From CAIQPS01 sp963783835 (GTDB lineage: Bacteria > Actinomycetota > Thermoleophilia > RBG-16-64-13), in NCBI GenBank assembly GCA_963783835.1, contig CAWAOX010000019.1:12288-76287 (forward strand): 64,000 nt of DNA, written 5' to 3'. This document shows positions 33,527-42,370 of the stretch, in pieces. Position 1 is the first letter of the stretch; the number at the start of each line of letters is the position of its first letter. Made by a program: the position numbers and the translations under genes. The notes beneath the pieces were generated by a model that saw only the letters and a program-made list of their open reading frames with translations, was not told the origin of the DNA and did no database searches.

Positions 33527-33889
33527 TTAGGCCGTCACTTCCACGTACGAATTGGGTCCCTCGGCCAGGCGGACCCGCACCACCGGCAGGCCGGCCTCGC
33601 TCAGCTGTTCGAAAGCCCACCCCGCCACCGCTTCGGCCGTCGGGACGAAGTCGAAAAGATCGTTCAACAGCTGGTGGTCCAAGCACTCCACGACCAGCTC
33701 GCTCACTCGGGCCCGCAGGTCCGCGAAGTCCATCACCATGCCCGCGGCCGGGCCGGAGGTCTGCGGGGTCCCTGCGACGGTCACTTCCAGACCGTAGGTG
33801 TGTCCATGCAGCCGGAAGCATTTGCCCTCGTGATCGGGCAGACGATGGGCCGCCGCGAACGTGGCCGCTACTGTGATGGTGGTCTTCAC
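33527..33889 (-). CDS. queD: 6-carboxytetrahydropterin synthase QueD
   Basis: A 120-residue member of the PTPS family: Zn ligands H15, H28 and H30, catalytic Cys in GKCFRLHGH (C24), a second DHQLLND block and the closing EGPNSYVEV. It turns 7,8-dihydroneopterin triphosphate into 6-carboxytetrahydropterin for preQ0 synthesis. It overlaps queC by 4 bp. Confidence 0.93.
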   Translation of the reverse strand: MKTTITVAATFAAAHRLPDHEGKCFRLHGHTYGLEVTVAGTPQTSGPAAGMVMDFADLRARVSELVVECLDHQLLNDLFDFVPTAEAVAGWAFEQLSEAGLPVVRVRLAEGPNSYVEVTA

Positions 33890-34551
33890 CGGTATGGAAC
33901 GGGGTCGACCGCGCCGGCCGCGGCGAAGGCGCCGAGGCGGGCCTGGCAGGTGTCACAGACGCCACACGCCGGGCTGAGACCCTGGTAGCAGGAGTGGGTC
34001 AGCTCGTATGGCACGCCGCGCTCGAGGCCCCAACGGATGATCTCCGCTTTGGTCCAATGGACGAACGGAGCCTGCACGCGAAGCTCATACTGCGTTCCCA
34101 GCCGCACCGCCTGGTCGGCGGCCTCCACGAACTCGGGGCGGCAGTCCGGGTAGCCGGTGTGGTCGTCGTGATGCACTCCGAGCCACAGCACGCCCGGTCC
34201 GAAGGCGTCCTGCAGACTGGCCATCTCGGCCAGGAACAATAGATTCCGGGCCGGGACGTACGACGGGGCCACCCCGGTGATCGTCGCCAGGTCTCGTCCT
34301 TCGGGGAGAGGCGCGTCGCTGTCGGTCAGCGCCGATCCTCGGATGGGAGGCAACTCTACAAGATAGTGCTCCATGCCGAAGTGATCCGCCACCTTGCGGG
34401 CGGCCTCCAACTCGACGGCGTGCTTCTGCCCGTAGAGGAACGTGTAGGCTTTCGCCGCTTCGCCCGGGTGCTGATCCTTGACCCAGGCAGCCAGCGTGGT
34501 GGAGTCAAGCCCTCCGCTCAGAAGCAGGCAGTGCGTGAGGGGAGCGCTCAT
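33886..34551 (-). CDS. queC: 7-cyano-7-deazaguanine synthase QueC
   Basis: 221 residues from ATG 34551, which overlaps the QueF stop (ATGA); the much longer upstream open frame is a shadow of QueF. The PP-loop LSGGLDSTT lies at 11-19, followed by YGQKHAVEL, VPARN and the C-terminal Zn site SCYQGLSPACGVCDTCQAR. It converts carboxydeazaguanine to preQ0 with ATP and ammonia. Confidence 0.95.
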   Translation of the reverse strand: MSAPLTHCLLLSGGLDSTTLAAWVKDQHPGEAAKAYTFLYGQKHAVELEAARKVADHFGMEHYLVELPPIRGSALTDSDAPLPEGRDLATITGVAPSYVPARNLLFLAEMASLQDAFGPGVLWLGVHHDDHTGYPDCRPEFVEAADQAVRLGTQYELRVQAPFVHWTKAEIIRWGLERGVPYELTHSCYQGLSPACGVCDTCQARLGAFAAAGAVDPVPYR

Positions 34552-34940
34552 GACCGTTCCCTGCAGCCGTGCTCCGCCGTGATCACCGTCTTGATGTTGC
34601 CGCGCACGGTGAAGTCGGCGGTCACCCGCATCCAGCGGGGTTGGAGCAGAGAGACGAGATCGTCCAGGATCTGATTGGCCGCGGCTTCGTGCGATATCGG
34701 CCGGTCCCGATACCCGTTGATGTACAGCTTGAGGGAGCGCAGTTCCACGATCCAGTCCCGCGGCTGATAGCGGACCTTGATCAGCGCGAAGTCGGGGAAG
34801 CCCGAACGCGGGCAGAGGCAGGTGAATTCCGGGATGTCGAGCGACACCAGGTAGGGCCTCTCGGGATTGGGATTGGGCCAGGGCTCCAGCTTGGCCTCCC
34901 GGATGGCCGCCGTGCCGTATAGCTCCTTGTTCTCGTCCAT
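34548..34940 (-). CDS. queF: NADPH-dependent 7-cyano-7-deazaguanine reductase QueF (unimodular)
   Basis: 130 residues of the short QueF type: catalytic Cys in FTCLCPRSGFPDFA (C43, with D50) and the substrate motif ELRSLKLYINGYRDRPISHE. It reduces preQ0 to preQ1 for queuosine tRNA. First gene of the operon. The upstream gap to 35026 is short; I see no convincing preQ1 riboswitch in it. Confidence 0.94.
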   Translation of the reverse strand: MDENKELYGTAAIREAKLEPWPNPNPERPYLVSLDIPEFTCLCPRSGFPDFALIKVRYQPRDWIVELRSLKLYINGYRDRPISHEAAANQILDDLVSLLQPRWMRVTADFTVRGNIKTVITAEHGCRERS

Positions 34941-35025
34941 ACCGGGAAGTATAGCGTGCTGTTATAGTGGCGGTGCTCCCAGCCGGAGCTTCAAGAACGT
35001 TCCCCACGAGCCTGGAGATGCATCT

Positions 35026-35799
35026 ATGAGCAAATCGTCCGACTCGTCCCCGGGCCACGGAGATCGGCGCTTTCTGCTGCTCGTAGGCGTCGCGCTGGTC
35101 GCGGTTTCCGTCGTTCTCTATCTCGTCAATTACTTCATCTTCCACGATGGCCGCAACCTCATCTTCTACATGCTGATCGACCTCGCCTTCCTCCCCATCG
35201 AAGTGCTCATCGTCGGGGTCATCGTCGAGCGACTGATCACGATCCGCGATAAGAGCGCCATCGCCCAGAAACTGAACATGGTGATAGGAGCCTTCTTCAG
35301 CGAACTCGGGACTCCCCTCCTCGCGCGACTGCTGCCCGCCATGGACGCAGCGCCGCAGATCAGGGAGCAGCTTCATTTGAAGGCTTCCTGGAAAAAGGAA
35401 GATTTCTCCCGGGCTTCTCAGTTCGCGCGAACCCTGAAAGGTGAGGTCGATCTGAGCCAGGTGGATCTCTACGACCTCAAGTCATACATGCTCGAGAAGC
35501 GGGACTTCATCCTCCGCCTGCTCGAGAACCCGAATCTCATCGAGCACGACCGCTTCACCGACCTGCTGTGGGCGGTCATGCACGTGGTGGACGAACTCGA
35601 GGCCCGGCCCTCGCTGACCGGACTCCCACCCGCCGACGAAGCGCACCTCCGCATCGACGTCCGCCGGGCCTACAACGCCCTCATGGCGGAATGGGTCCTC
35701 TACGCGGAGCACCTGAAGGCCAACTACCCCTATCTGTTCTCACTGGTGGTGCGGATGCACCCGTTCCAGGAGGACCCCACGGCCACGGTCACCGCTTAG
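35026..35799 (+). CDS. Membrane protein of unknown function
   Basis: ATG 35026 after GGAG gives 257 residues: two N-terminal TM helices (about 15-37 and 45-67) followed by a long soluble, mostly helical domain (IRDKSAIAQKLNMVIGAFFSELGT...). I do not recognise a named enzyme family. It is divergent from the queFCDE operon and convergent with the J-domain gene. Confidence 0.8.
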   Translation: MSKSSDSSPGHGDRRFLLLVGVALVAVSVVLYLVNYFIFHDGRNLIFYMLIDLAFLPIEVLIVGVIVERLITIRDKSAIAQKLNMVIGAFFSELGTPLLARLLPAMDAAPQIREQLHLKASWKKEDFSRASQFARTLKGEVDLSQVDLYDLKSYMLEKRDFILRLLENPNLIEHDRFTDLLWAVMHVVDELEARPSLTGLPPADEAHLRIDVRRAYNALMAEWVLYAEHLKANYPYLFSLVVRMHPFQEDPTATVTA

Positions 35800-35882
35800 G
35801 TCCGAGGCGCGGCGCTTGGCGCGGCTCGTCCGCCTCGCGGCCGACCGCGACGCCCCGGCCGCGCGATGCGGCCGATCCGCCG

Positions 35883-37034
35883 CTACTTCCCCGCGGCCAG
35901 AAGCTTGACCGTCGATTTGACGCGCTCCTCATAGCTCTCCGTGATCTTCACGCGGACCTCGTCGAGCAACTGCTGGTGCGCCTCCAGCACGTAGCGCACC
36001 ACCTGCGGGCGCGCCGTGTTCATGAAGCGGAGCAGATCCGCCTGCATGCTCTGGCGCATGCGGCCGGTAGGGTTGATGAAACGGTCGAAAGCTCCTCCCA
36101 GGGCCGCTCCCGCCACCGCGGCCACCGCCGGTACGGCGAACCCGCCCGACGCGGCGCTGCCCAGCAATAAGCCCGTCAGGCCGAAGGTCGCCGTGGTGCG
36201 CCGTCCCCTCCGGAGAGCCGCCTCGGTGGGGAACTGGGCGTTCTGGGGTATCTCGAAGGGGACGACGCTGAGGGGCTCCACCTTCCGGCGCACCCTTCGA
36301 CGGCGGCGCGCCGAGCGCCAGTACGTCAGGAACGAGATCCCGAACGCCAGCACCAGCAGCGCGATGGATATCCAGCGGCGCGGCTCTCCCCAGCCGATCA
36401 CTATAGTGAGGGCGCCGGCGATAGCGCCGATGATCAGGAACACTTCCCAGAAGCGGCGGCGCCGGACAAACGAGAGCAGGTCCTTGCGGTACATCTCGTC
36501 GAACACCGTCTGGGTGCTATCCGTGTACCAACTCTCGTACTGGCGCAGGATCTCATCGCTCCTGTTGTTGCATTTTCTAAATAGTGCATTAAGTATTGCA
36601 TCCCAGGAGGTGCGGAACACATTGCTGAACTGGCGCAGTTCGGCGCGGCTGGCCGTCTGGATGTACTTCGTCATGTGGGCCTCGAACGCCGCGAGCTGCG
36701 CCACGGCCTCGGCTTCGGCCCACCGTTGGTGTTGCCGGAACTCCGCGACGATCTGGTCGATCACCGCGCGCAGGTCCTCAGGGATGGGGATCTCTTCCTC
36801 CGGAGCCTCCTCGGGGGCTCCCGCCCGGGCTCCCTCCCGGGTGGCCTCAGGCGCCGTCTGCTGCAGGAACGCCAGAAGGATCTCGTACGCGGCGCGCACC
36901 TTGATGAACTCCGCCGTGCTGCCGCCCTGATCGGGATGGGCCTCGGTGACCCGGCGACGGTACGCCGCCTTGACCTCGGCGGGTGTCGCGTCCGCCGCGA
37001 GACCCAGGACGTGATATGCCTCGGAAAGCGTCAT
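35883..37034 (-). CDS. J-domain (DnaJ-like) membrane protein
   Basis: A 383-residue protein: J domain at about 3-65 with HPD (H33-P34-D35), an acidic/Ala-rich linker, a central soluble part, two TM helices (about 190-240), a basic RRRRRVRRK stretch and a Gly/Ala-rich hydrophobic segment near 290-310. The G/F and zinc-finger regions of DnaJ are absent. Such membrane J proteins recruit DnaK locally. The 150 bp upstream are shared with the divergent MFS gene. Confidence 0.85.
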   Translation of the reverse strand: MTLSEAYHVLGLAADATPAEVKAAYRRRVTEAHPDQGGSTAEFIKVRAAYEILLAFLQQTAPEATREGARAGAPEEAPEEEIPIPEDLRAVIDQIVAEFRQHQRWAEAEAVAQLAAFEAHMTKYIQTASRAELRQFSNVFRTSWDAILNALFRKCNNRSDEILRQYESWYTDSTQTVFDEMYRKDLLSFVRRRRFWEVFLIIGAIAGALTIVIGWGEPRRWISIALLVLAFGISFLTYWRSARRRRRVRRKVEPLSVVPFEIPQNAQFPTEAALRRGRRTTATFGLTGLLLGSAASGGFAVPAVAAVAGAALGGAFDRFINPTGRMRQSMQADLLRFMNTARPQVVRYVLEAHQQLLDEVRVKITESYEERVKSTVKLLAAGK

Positions 37035-37184
37035 TCGGTTTGCATTTTACCCGTAGGGCGCAATCATCGCGTTCCGAAAACAACGTGTTCCGAACACTGG
37101 GTGATCGCCGTATTGCAGCGTTAGCTCGGCTGCTGGTATTGTGGCCAGTGGCGCCTGCCGGAAAGCGCGAGTAGAGGAGCTTGA

Positions 37185-38762
37185 TTGAGCCTGGCCGATT
37201 CGGTGCTGCCCAGCGGCACAAGAGCGTCTCGCCTCGCGCTCGCGACTCTAAGCGTCATCCTCTTCCTGACGTTCCTCGATACGACCATCATGAGCGTCGC
37301 TCTGTACGACCTGCAGCAGACGCTCCATACCAGCGTCACCGACATACAGTGGATCGTCAACGCCTATGCCCTGCTCTTTGCCAGTCTCATGCTCGCCTTC
37401 GGCAGCCTGGGCGACCGGCTGGGCCGCCGCAAGGTGATGCTTGCCGGGGTCGTGGTCTTCATCGCCGGATCCGTCCTCGGAGCTTTGGCCCCAAGTACTC
37501 AGGTCCTCATTGCATCGCGCGGGATCATGGGAATCGGGGCGGCGGCCTGCGAGCCCGGCACCCTGTCCATCCTCAGGCAGGTCTACCCGGAGCGGCGCGA
37601 CCGCGCCCGGGCTCTCGGCATCTGGGCCGCGGTAGCCGGCCTCGCCCTTGCCATGGGACCGGTCATCGGAGGGATCCTGGTAGGGCTCGGCGGGTGGCCG
37701 GCCATCTTCTGGTTCAACGTGGCCGCCGGGGTGTTCGCGTTCGCAGCCGCGCTCCGCACCGTGCCGGAGAGCTCCGACCCCGAGGCAGGCCGCTTTGACT
37801 GGGCAGGTTTCATCCTCGGACCTGTCGCTCTCGGCACCATCGTCTTCGCCATCATCCTCGGCGAGTCCTCCGGGTACACCGCTCCTCACGTCCTTGCGCT
37901 CTTCGCCATCGGCTTCGCCACCGGCACCTTGTTCGTGTTTGCCGAGTTGCGCAGCAAGGCGCCGATGCTGCGGGTGCAGTACATGCGAAAACCGGCCTTC
38001 TCCGGGTCACTCGTAGTAGCATTCGCCACCTACTTCGGCGTGTTCTCCATCTTCTTCCTGACGGCGCTCTACCTGCAGGTTGTCCTCGGCTACACGGCCT
38101 ACCAGACCGCTGCCCTCTTCGTGCCGATGGCGCTCGGCATGATCATTGCCTCGGCTATCGCCGGCAGGTGGGTTGCCGAATCGGGGCCCCGCGTTCCGGT
38201 GGCGGTCGGCTGTTTCTGCGCCGGCGCGGGCGTGCTGTTCACCGACCTCGCCCTCAGCGGCGACGTCACCTATCTGCCTATGGTGTTCTCGCTGCTGCTG
38301 GCGGGCGTGGGCTTCGGCATCGCGGTGGTGCCGATCACCTCCGTAGCCCTCTCCGCTCTGCCCGCCAGACACTCCGGGATGGCGGCGTCCGCCACCACGA
38401 CCGCCCGCGAGGTGGGGACGGTCATAGGAGTGGCGGCTCTGGGCTCCTTGTTCAACACCAAGCTGATCGATTTCCTCACCAACCGCCTTGTCCAACTGGA
38501 TGTGCCGCCCGAATGGCAGAAGTTCGTCATGGACGCCGTGCTGACGGGCCAGTTCTCGGGATCGAAAGAGGCGGAGGCCCTCTACGGGCCGATCGTCACC
38601 AAGGTGGTGGGCGCGGCTTACGCTGCCGTCCACAGCGGCGTGAGCTTCGCGCTGATAGTCGCCGGCGGGGTGATCCTCGTGTCCGGGATAGTCGCCTACT
38701 TCACGTTCACGCCGGACAGACTCGAGGTGGAGCCGGACGCAGTGCCGACTGCGGAGACATAA
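37185..38762 (+). CDS. MFS drug exporter, DHA2 (14-TM) family
   Basis: A 525-residue transporter: motif A as GSLGDRLGRRKVM, motif C-like GIGAAACEPGTLSIL, about 14 TM helices and the LDTTIMSVAL start of DHA2 proteins. TTG 37185 with AGAGGAG at 5 bp is the start. It probably exports drugs or metabolites by proton antiport. No regulator is adjacent. Confidence 0.92.
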   Translation: MSLADSVLPSGTRASRLALATLSVILFLTFLDTTIMSVALYDLQQTLHTSVTDIQWIVNAYALLFASLMLAFGSLGDRLGRRKVMLAGVVVFIAGSVLGALAPSTQVLIASRGIMGIGAAACEPGTLSILRQVYPERRDRARALGIWAAVAGLALAMGPVIGGILVGLGGWPAIFWFNVAAGVFAFAAALRTVPESSDPEAGRFDWAGFILGPVALGTIVFAIILGESSGYTAPHVLALFAIGFATGTLFVFAELRSKAPMLRVQYMRKPAFSGSLVVAFATYFGVFSIFFLTALYLQVVLGYTAYQTAALFVPMALGMIIASAIAGRWVAESGPRVPVAVGCFCAGAGVLFTDLALSGDVTYLPMVFSLLLAGVGFGIAVVPITSVALSALPARHSGMAASATTTAREVGTVIGVAALGSLFNTKLIDFLTNRLVQLDVPPEWQKFVMDAVLTGQFSGSKEAEALYGPIVTKVVGAAYAAVHSGVSFALIVAGGVILVSGIVAYFTFTPDRLEVEPDAVPTAET

Positions 38763-38793
38763 GGGGACCCGAGGTTTCAGAAGCGTTGTAGAG

Positions 38794-39705
38794 TCAGAGC
38801 CCTGACGCCGCCAACAACAGGGCGGCTCGCAGTCCCGGACTCAGATCGGGCCCTTCGAGTTCGACGGTGATCACCGGTGCGTCGTAGCGCTCAGGCACGT
38901 ACGTCCCAAGAGAACCAGTCACGTATCCCTGGTGCGCCATGTGGCTAACGGGAAGCCCGGAAACCTCCGACATCCGTTCGGCCACATCCGACGCGCCCGG
39001 GCCATCGAAGTCGATCAGTCCGCCGAAAGAGTGGAGGGTGATCGCCAGATCGCAGCCTTCCGCCAGACAAGCCAGTAGCGCTTTGGTCTCAGGCTCCGAT
39101 CCGGCCGCTTCTCCTCCCGTGAGCCCCAGGGCAGGGGTGTCTCCGGTCTGCAAGGCAGACGACCAGTTGTGGCTGGGGAAGTTGCGGTTGATGTCCACCC
39201 CATTCGCGTTGCCTCGCGTCCCTGCCGCCTCGCCGTCGGGATTCGCCGTCGGGATGATCGTCAGCGCGACGTCCGCGGGCAGAGCCTCCGGATACCGCCG
39301 GAGATACTCAAGAAAGCCGCGGGCCACCTCTCCTCCCGCCTCGTCGCCGTGGATGCCGCCGATGAGGACCACCTTCCTCGCTCCCGACCCCAAACTGAAC
39401 TGCTCTATCGGCCGCCCCTCCACCGACCTCCCGATGACCCGGCTGCTGACCGAGGGATCGCTCGACGTCGTGGTGGCCGGCGAGATGTGCGTCGTGACGG
39501 TGGTCGGGTTGGTCGCCTGCGTCCGCGAATTGGTGCTCGCCGAGCCATCCCCCGACGGGTGCAGGGGCGAGCAGCCGCAAAGGATCACAAGGATGACGCC
39601 GACCACGAGTGCCAGGCCGGCCGGCGCCGGGGATCGAGGCACCTTTCTCTCGGCCCGCCTGCCCCCCACAGTCCGCCCGCCGCCCACGGCCCGCGTGCTA
39701 GCCAC
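38794..39705 (-). CDS. M14-family zinc carboxypeptidase-like lipoprotein
   Basis: The N-terminus has a basic stretch, a hydrophobic segment and a lipobox (ILCGC, Cys45), then a Ser/Thr-rich linker. The peptidase domain has HxxE in GGIHGDEAGG, NPDG and GVDINRNFP, a later TLHSFGG His, and a C-terminal VELEG Glu: all parts of an M14 site, closest to MpaA-like murein peptide amidases. GTG 39703-39705 overlaps the stop of the amidohydrolase by 8 bp, so the pair is co-transcribed. It likely acts on cell-wall peptides outside the membrane. Confidence 0.85.
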   Translation of the reverse strand: MASTRAVGGGRTVGGRRAERKVPRSPAPAGLALVVGVILVILCGCSPLHPSGDGSASTNSRTQATNPTTVTTHISPATTTSSDPSVSSRVIGRSVEGRPIEQFSLGSGARKVVLIGGIHGDEAGGEVARGFLEYLRRYPEALPADVALTIIPTANPDGEAAGTRGNANGVDINRNFPSHNWSSALQTGDTPALGLTGGEAAGSEPETKALLACLAEGCDLAITLHSFGGLIDFDGPGASDVAERMSEVSGLPVSHMAHQGYVTGSLGTYVPERYDAPVITVELEGPDLSPGLRAALLLAASGL

Positions 39706-40735
39706 GGCCCGCCTGGGGAGCGAGCTTCAGAAGCTTGGCCACGTTCCCGCCAAGGATCTTCCTCTTGTCCTCGTCGCTGATGTCCATCGCCTCGATCGCT
39801 CCGATGGTCTCCGTATAACTCCTCATGCCGAAAGCCGGATCGCCGAGCGGCATGTCGGCACCGAAGATGAGCTTGTCCGCTCCCCAGAAGCTGTAGGCCA
39901 GCATGAGAGCGGGAGTGTTCCCGTGGATGGCCGTGTCGTTGTAGAACATCTTGTAGTAATCGATGGGGGCTTTCCTCAGCCGGCTTGAGATCTCGCTGTA
40001 GTCGTGGTATGAGCTCTGCAACTGGCCATAGTGCTGCACTATCCGCTGCTCGTAGAACGAGACCATCCCTCCGCCGTGGTGCGTGACCACCTTCAGGTTC
40101 GGGAACCGCTCGAAAAGCCCGCTGAAGACGATGCGGGTCATCGCCGCCGTGGTCTCGTAGGGCCAGCCGAACGTGCTGGCGATGGCGTATTTGGACTCAT
40201 CCTCCACCGGATACTCCGGGTAGTCGTTCCCGCGCCAGGGGTGGATATAGATGGGCAGATCGTAGGCAGCCATCTTCTCGAAGAACGGTAGGAAATCGGG
40301 CGCGTCGAGGGGCTTGCCGTCGATATTGCTGTGGACGTATATGCCCTTGAACCCCAACTCCTTGATGGCACGGTCGGCTTCGTCCAAAGCCGCCTCGACA
40401 TCGTTCATGGGAAGCAAAGCGATGGCGGCGACGAACCTGTCCGGATACTTCGCGACCAACTCCGCCATCTCGTCGTTGGCCAGCCGAGCCAGCTCGACCG
40501 CCCGCTTGGGATCGGCGAAGTGCTCCAGCGGAGGGACCGGGCCCACGGTCAACACCTGGGCGATGGGAGCGAACGCGTCCATCACCCGGAATCTCGCCTC
40601 CATGTCGAACAGAGGCGGGGTTATCCCCAGGATCTGCCTGTAAAACCCGGGAAAATCGTTCCGCAGCGCTTCGGTGTACCTCGGCGGCGAGATGTGGGCA
40701 TAACCGTCGATCTTCAACGTGGACGTGGCATTCAT
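39698..40735 (-). CDS. Amidohydrolase-2 family metal enzyme
   Basis: ATG 40735 gives 345 residues; the frame continues upstream but without family sequence. Motifs: DGYAHISPP (Ala in place of the first His of HxH), YIHPWRG, VVTHHGGGM, FGADMPLGD and a closing ILGGNVAKLL. The missing first His makes a decarboxylase-type rather than dinuclear site plausible. It is not closely similar to the amidohydrolase at 30820 and has no operator upstream. Confidence 0.85.
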   Translation of the reverse strand: MNATSTLKIDGYAHISPPRYTEALRNDFPGFYRQILGITPPLFDMEARFRVMDAFAPIAQVLTVGPVPPLEHFADPKRAVELARLANDEMAELVAKYPDRFVAAIALLPMNDVEAALDEADRAIKELGFKGIYVHSNIDGKPLDAPDFLPFFEKMAAYDLPIYIHPWRGNDYPEYPVEDESKYAIASTFGWPYETTAAMTRIVFSGLFERFPNLKVVTHHGGGMVSFYEQRIVQHYGQLQSSYHDYSEISSRLRKAPIDYYKMFYNDTAIHGNTPALMLAYSFWGADKLIFGADMPLGDPAFGMRSYTETIGAIEAMDISDEDKRKILGGNVAKLLKLAPQAGRG

Positions 40736-40963
40736 GCCGATCCCCCCGGACCCTCGTGATGCGTGCCGCCTCACTCTATCAGGACGGCTGCCGGAAGGGC
40801 TCGTGCCAGGGCGCTCCGCTGGGGCGAACACGGCGGCGCCCCCCGCCCAGTAGGGCATATCATGTATACGGCCCGTGAGCGAAAGGTGCAGTTGACCCCT
40901 GGCCGCTGCGGACAGACAATCAAGCCGACGATCAGCCCGAGGGAAGAGGAGAAGAAGACGACC

Positions 40964-42223
40964 GTGGTCAAGAGAAACGCCTTCTACGCACAGTCGGGCG
41001 GGGTCACCGCCGTCATCAACGCTTCGGCCTGCGGCGTGATCGAAACGGCCCGGGCGCACGGCGACGTGATCGGCGCCGTCCTTGCCGGCCGCAACGGCAT
41101 CATCGGGGCGCTTACGGAGAACCTTATCGATACCGGCCGGGAGTCCCCCGCCGCCATCGCCGCGCTCCGTCACACTCCCTCGGGGGCGTTCGGGTCGGCC
41201 CGGTACAAGTTGAAGGACATCGACCGGGATCCGCGCGAGTACGAGCGGCTCATCGAGGTCTTCAGGGCTCACAACATCGGGTACTTCTTCTACAACGGTG
41301 GCGGCGACTCGGCCGATACCTGCCTCAAGGTCTCGCACCTATCGGAGAAGAGCGGCTTTCCTATCCAGGCCATCCACGTCCCCAAGACCGTGGACAACGA
41401 CCTCCCGATCACCGACAACTGCCCCGGCTTCGGTTCCGTGGCCAAATACATCGCCGTGTCCACGCGGGAGGCCAGTTTCGACGTCCGCTCGATGTCGAAG
41501 ACATCCACAAAGGTCTTCGTCCTCGAGGTCATGGGGCGTCACGCGGGCTGGATCGCCGCGGCGGGCGGTCTGGCGTCGGATGCGGCCACCGAGATCCCCA
41601 TCGTCATCCTCTTCCCCGAAGTCGCCTTCGACAGGGAGCGGTTCCTCGCCAAGGTGGCGTCACTGGTGGACACCTTCGGTTACTGCACCGTCGTGGTCTC
41701 GGAAGGTGTGAAGAGCCCAGACGGCAGGTTCTTGGCCGATCAGGGACTGAAGGATGCGTTCGGCCATGCTCAACTGGGGGGCGTGGCGCCCGTCGTGGCC
41801 GATATCGTCCGCGAGGGCCTGGGACTCAAATACCATTGGGGCGTCGCGGACTATCTGCAGCGGGCGGCCCGGCACATCGCGTCAAAGACTGATGTGGAGC
41901 AGGCATACGCCATGGGCAGGGCCGCGGTGGAGTTCGCCCTGGCCGGGAAGAACTCCGTGATGCCCACCATCGTCCGCACCTCCACTCATCCCTATGTGTG
42001 GGAAGTGGGTGCGGCCCCCTTGTCGGAGGTCGCGAACGTAGAGAAGATGATGCCCGCCGAATACATCTCCGAGGACGGTTTTGGGATCACCCAGGCGTGC
42101 CGGGACTATCTGACTCCCTTGATCCAGGGCGAAGACTACCCCCCGTACAGGGATGGCCTGCCGGACTACGTGACGCTGAAGAACGTGGCGGTAAGGAGGA
42201 AGTTGCCGGAGTTCACGCTCTGA
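40964..42223 (+). CDS. PPi-dependent 6-phosphofructokinase
   Basis: GTG 40964 starts a 419-residue enzyme. The phosphoryl-donor site reads GGGDS (D115 before S116) and PKTVDND (K141), the Asp and Lys that mark PPi-type rather than ATP-type enzymes. It catalyses the reversible fructose 6-phosphate step with pyrophosphate. The 228 bp upstream contain no gene that I can support. Confidence 0.9.
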   Translation: MVKRNAFYAQSGGVTAVINASACGVIETARAHGDVIGAVLAGRNGIIGALTENLIDTGRESPAAIAALRHTPSGAFGSARYKLKDIDRDPREYERLIEVFRAHNIGYFFYNGGGDSADTCLKVSHLSEKSGFPIQAIHVPKTVDNDLPITDNCPGFGSVAKYIAVSTREASFDVRSMSKTSTKVFVLEVMGRHAGWIAAAGGLASDAATEIPIVILFPEVAFDRERFLAKVASLVDTFGYCTVVVSEGVKSPDGRFLADQGLKDAFGHAQLGGVAPVVADIVREGLGLKYHWGVADYLQRAARHIASKTDVEQAYAMGRAAVEFALAGKNSVMPTIVRTSTHPYVWEVGAAPLSEVANVEKMMPAEYISEDGFGITQACRDYLTPLIQGEDYPPYRDGLPDYVTLKNVAVRRKLPEFTL

Positions 42224-42370
42224 GGGACTGACCACCGGGCTGACGAAGCCTCAAGGTGGCGGTACCCCGCCGCGATCCAGTGCCGTTCAAGCGAGAGCGG
42301 CTAGCGGCCGACATTTCGATTGTCATATTCTCGGGACCCCGCCACGTGCACCCCGGCACCGGAGGCATCA

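Noticed and set aside
34941..35025. preQ1 riboswitch upstream of queF
   Set aside because: I could not find the short H-type pseudoknot pattern (A-rich tail with C-rich loop).
34552..35376. Long N-terminal extension of QueC
   Set aside because: It runs antisense or out of frame through QueF and the plus-strand membrane gene; QueC starts at 34551 with a 4-bp overlap.
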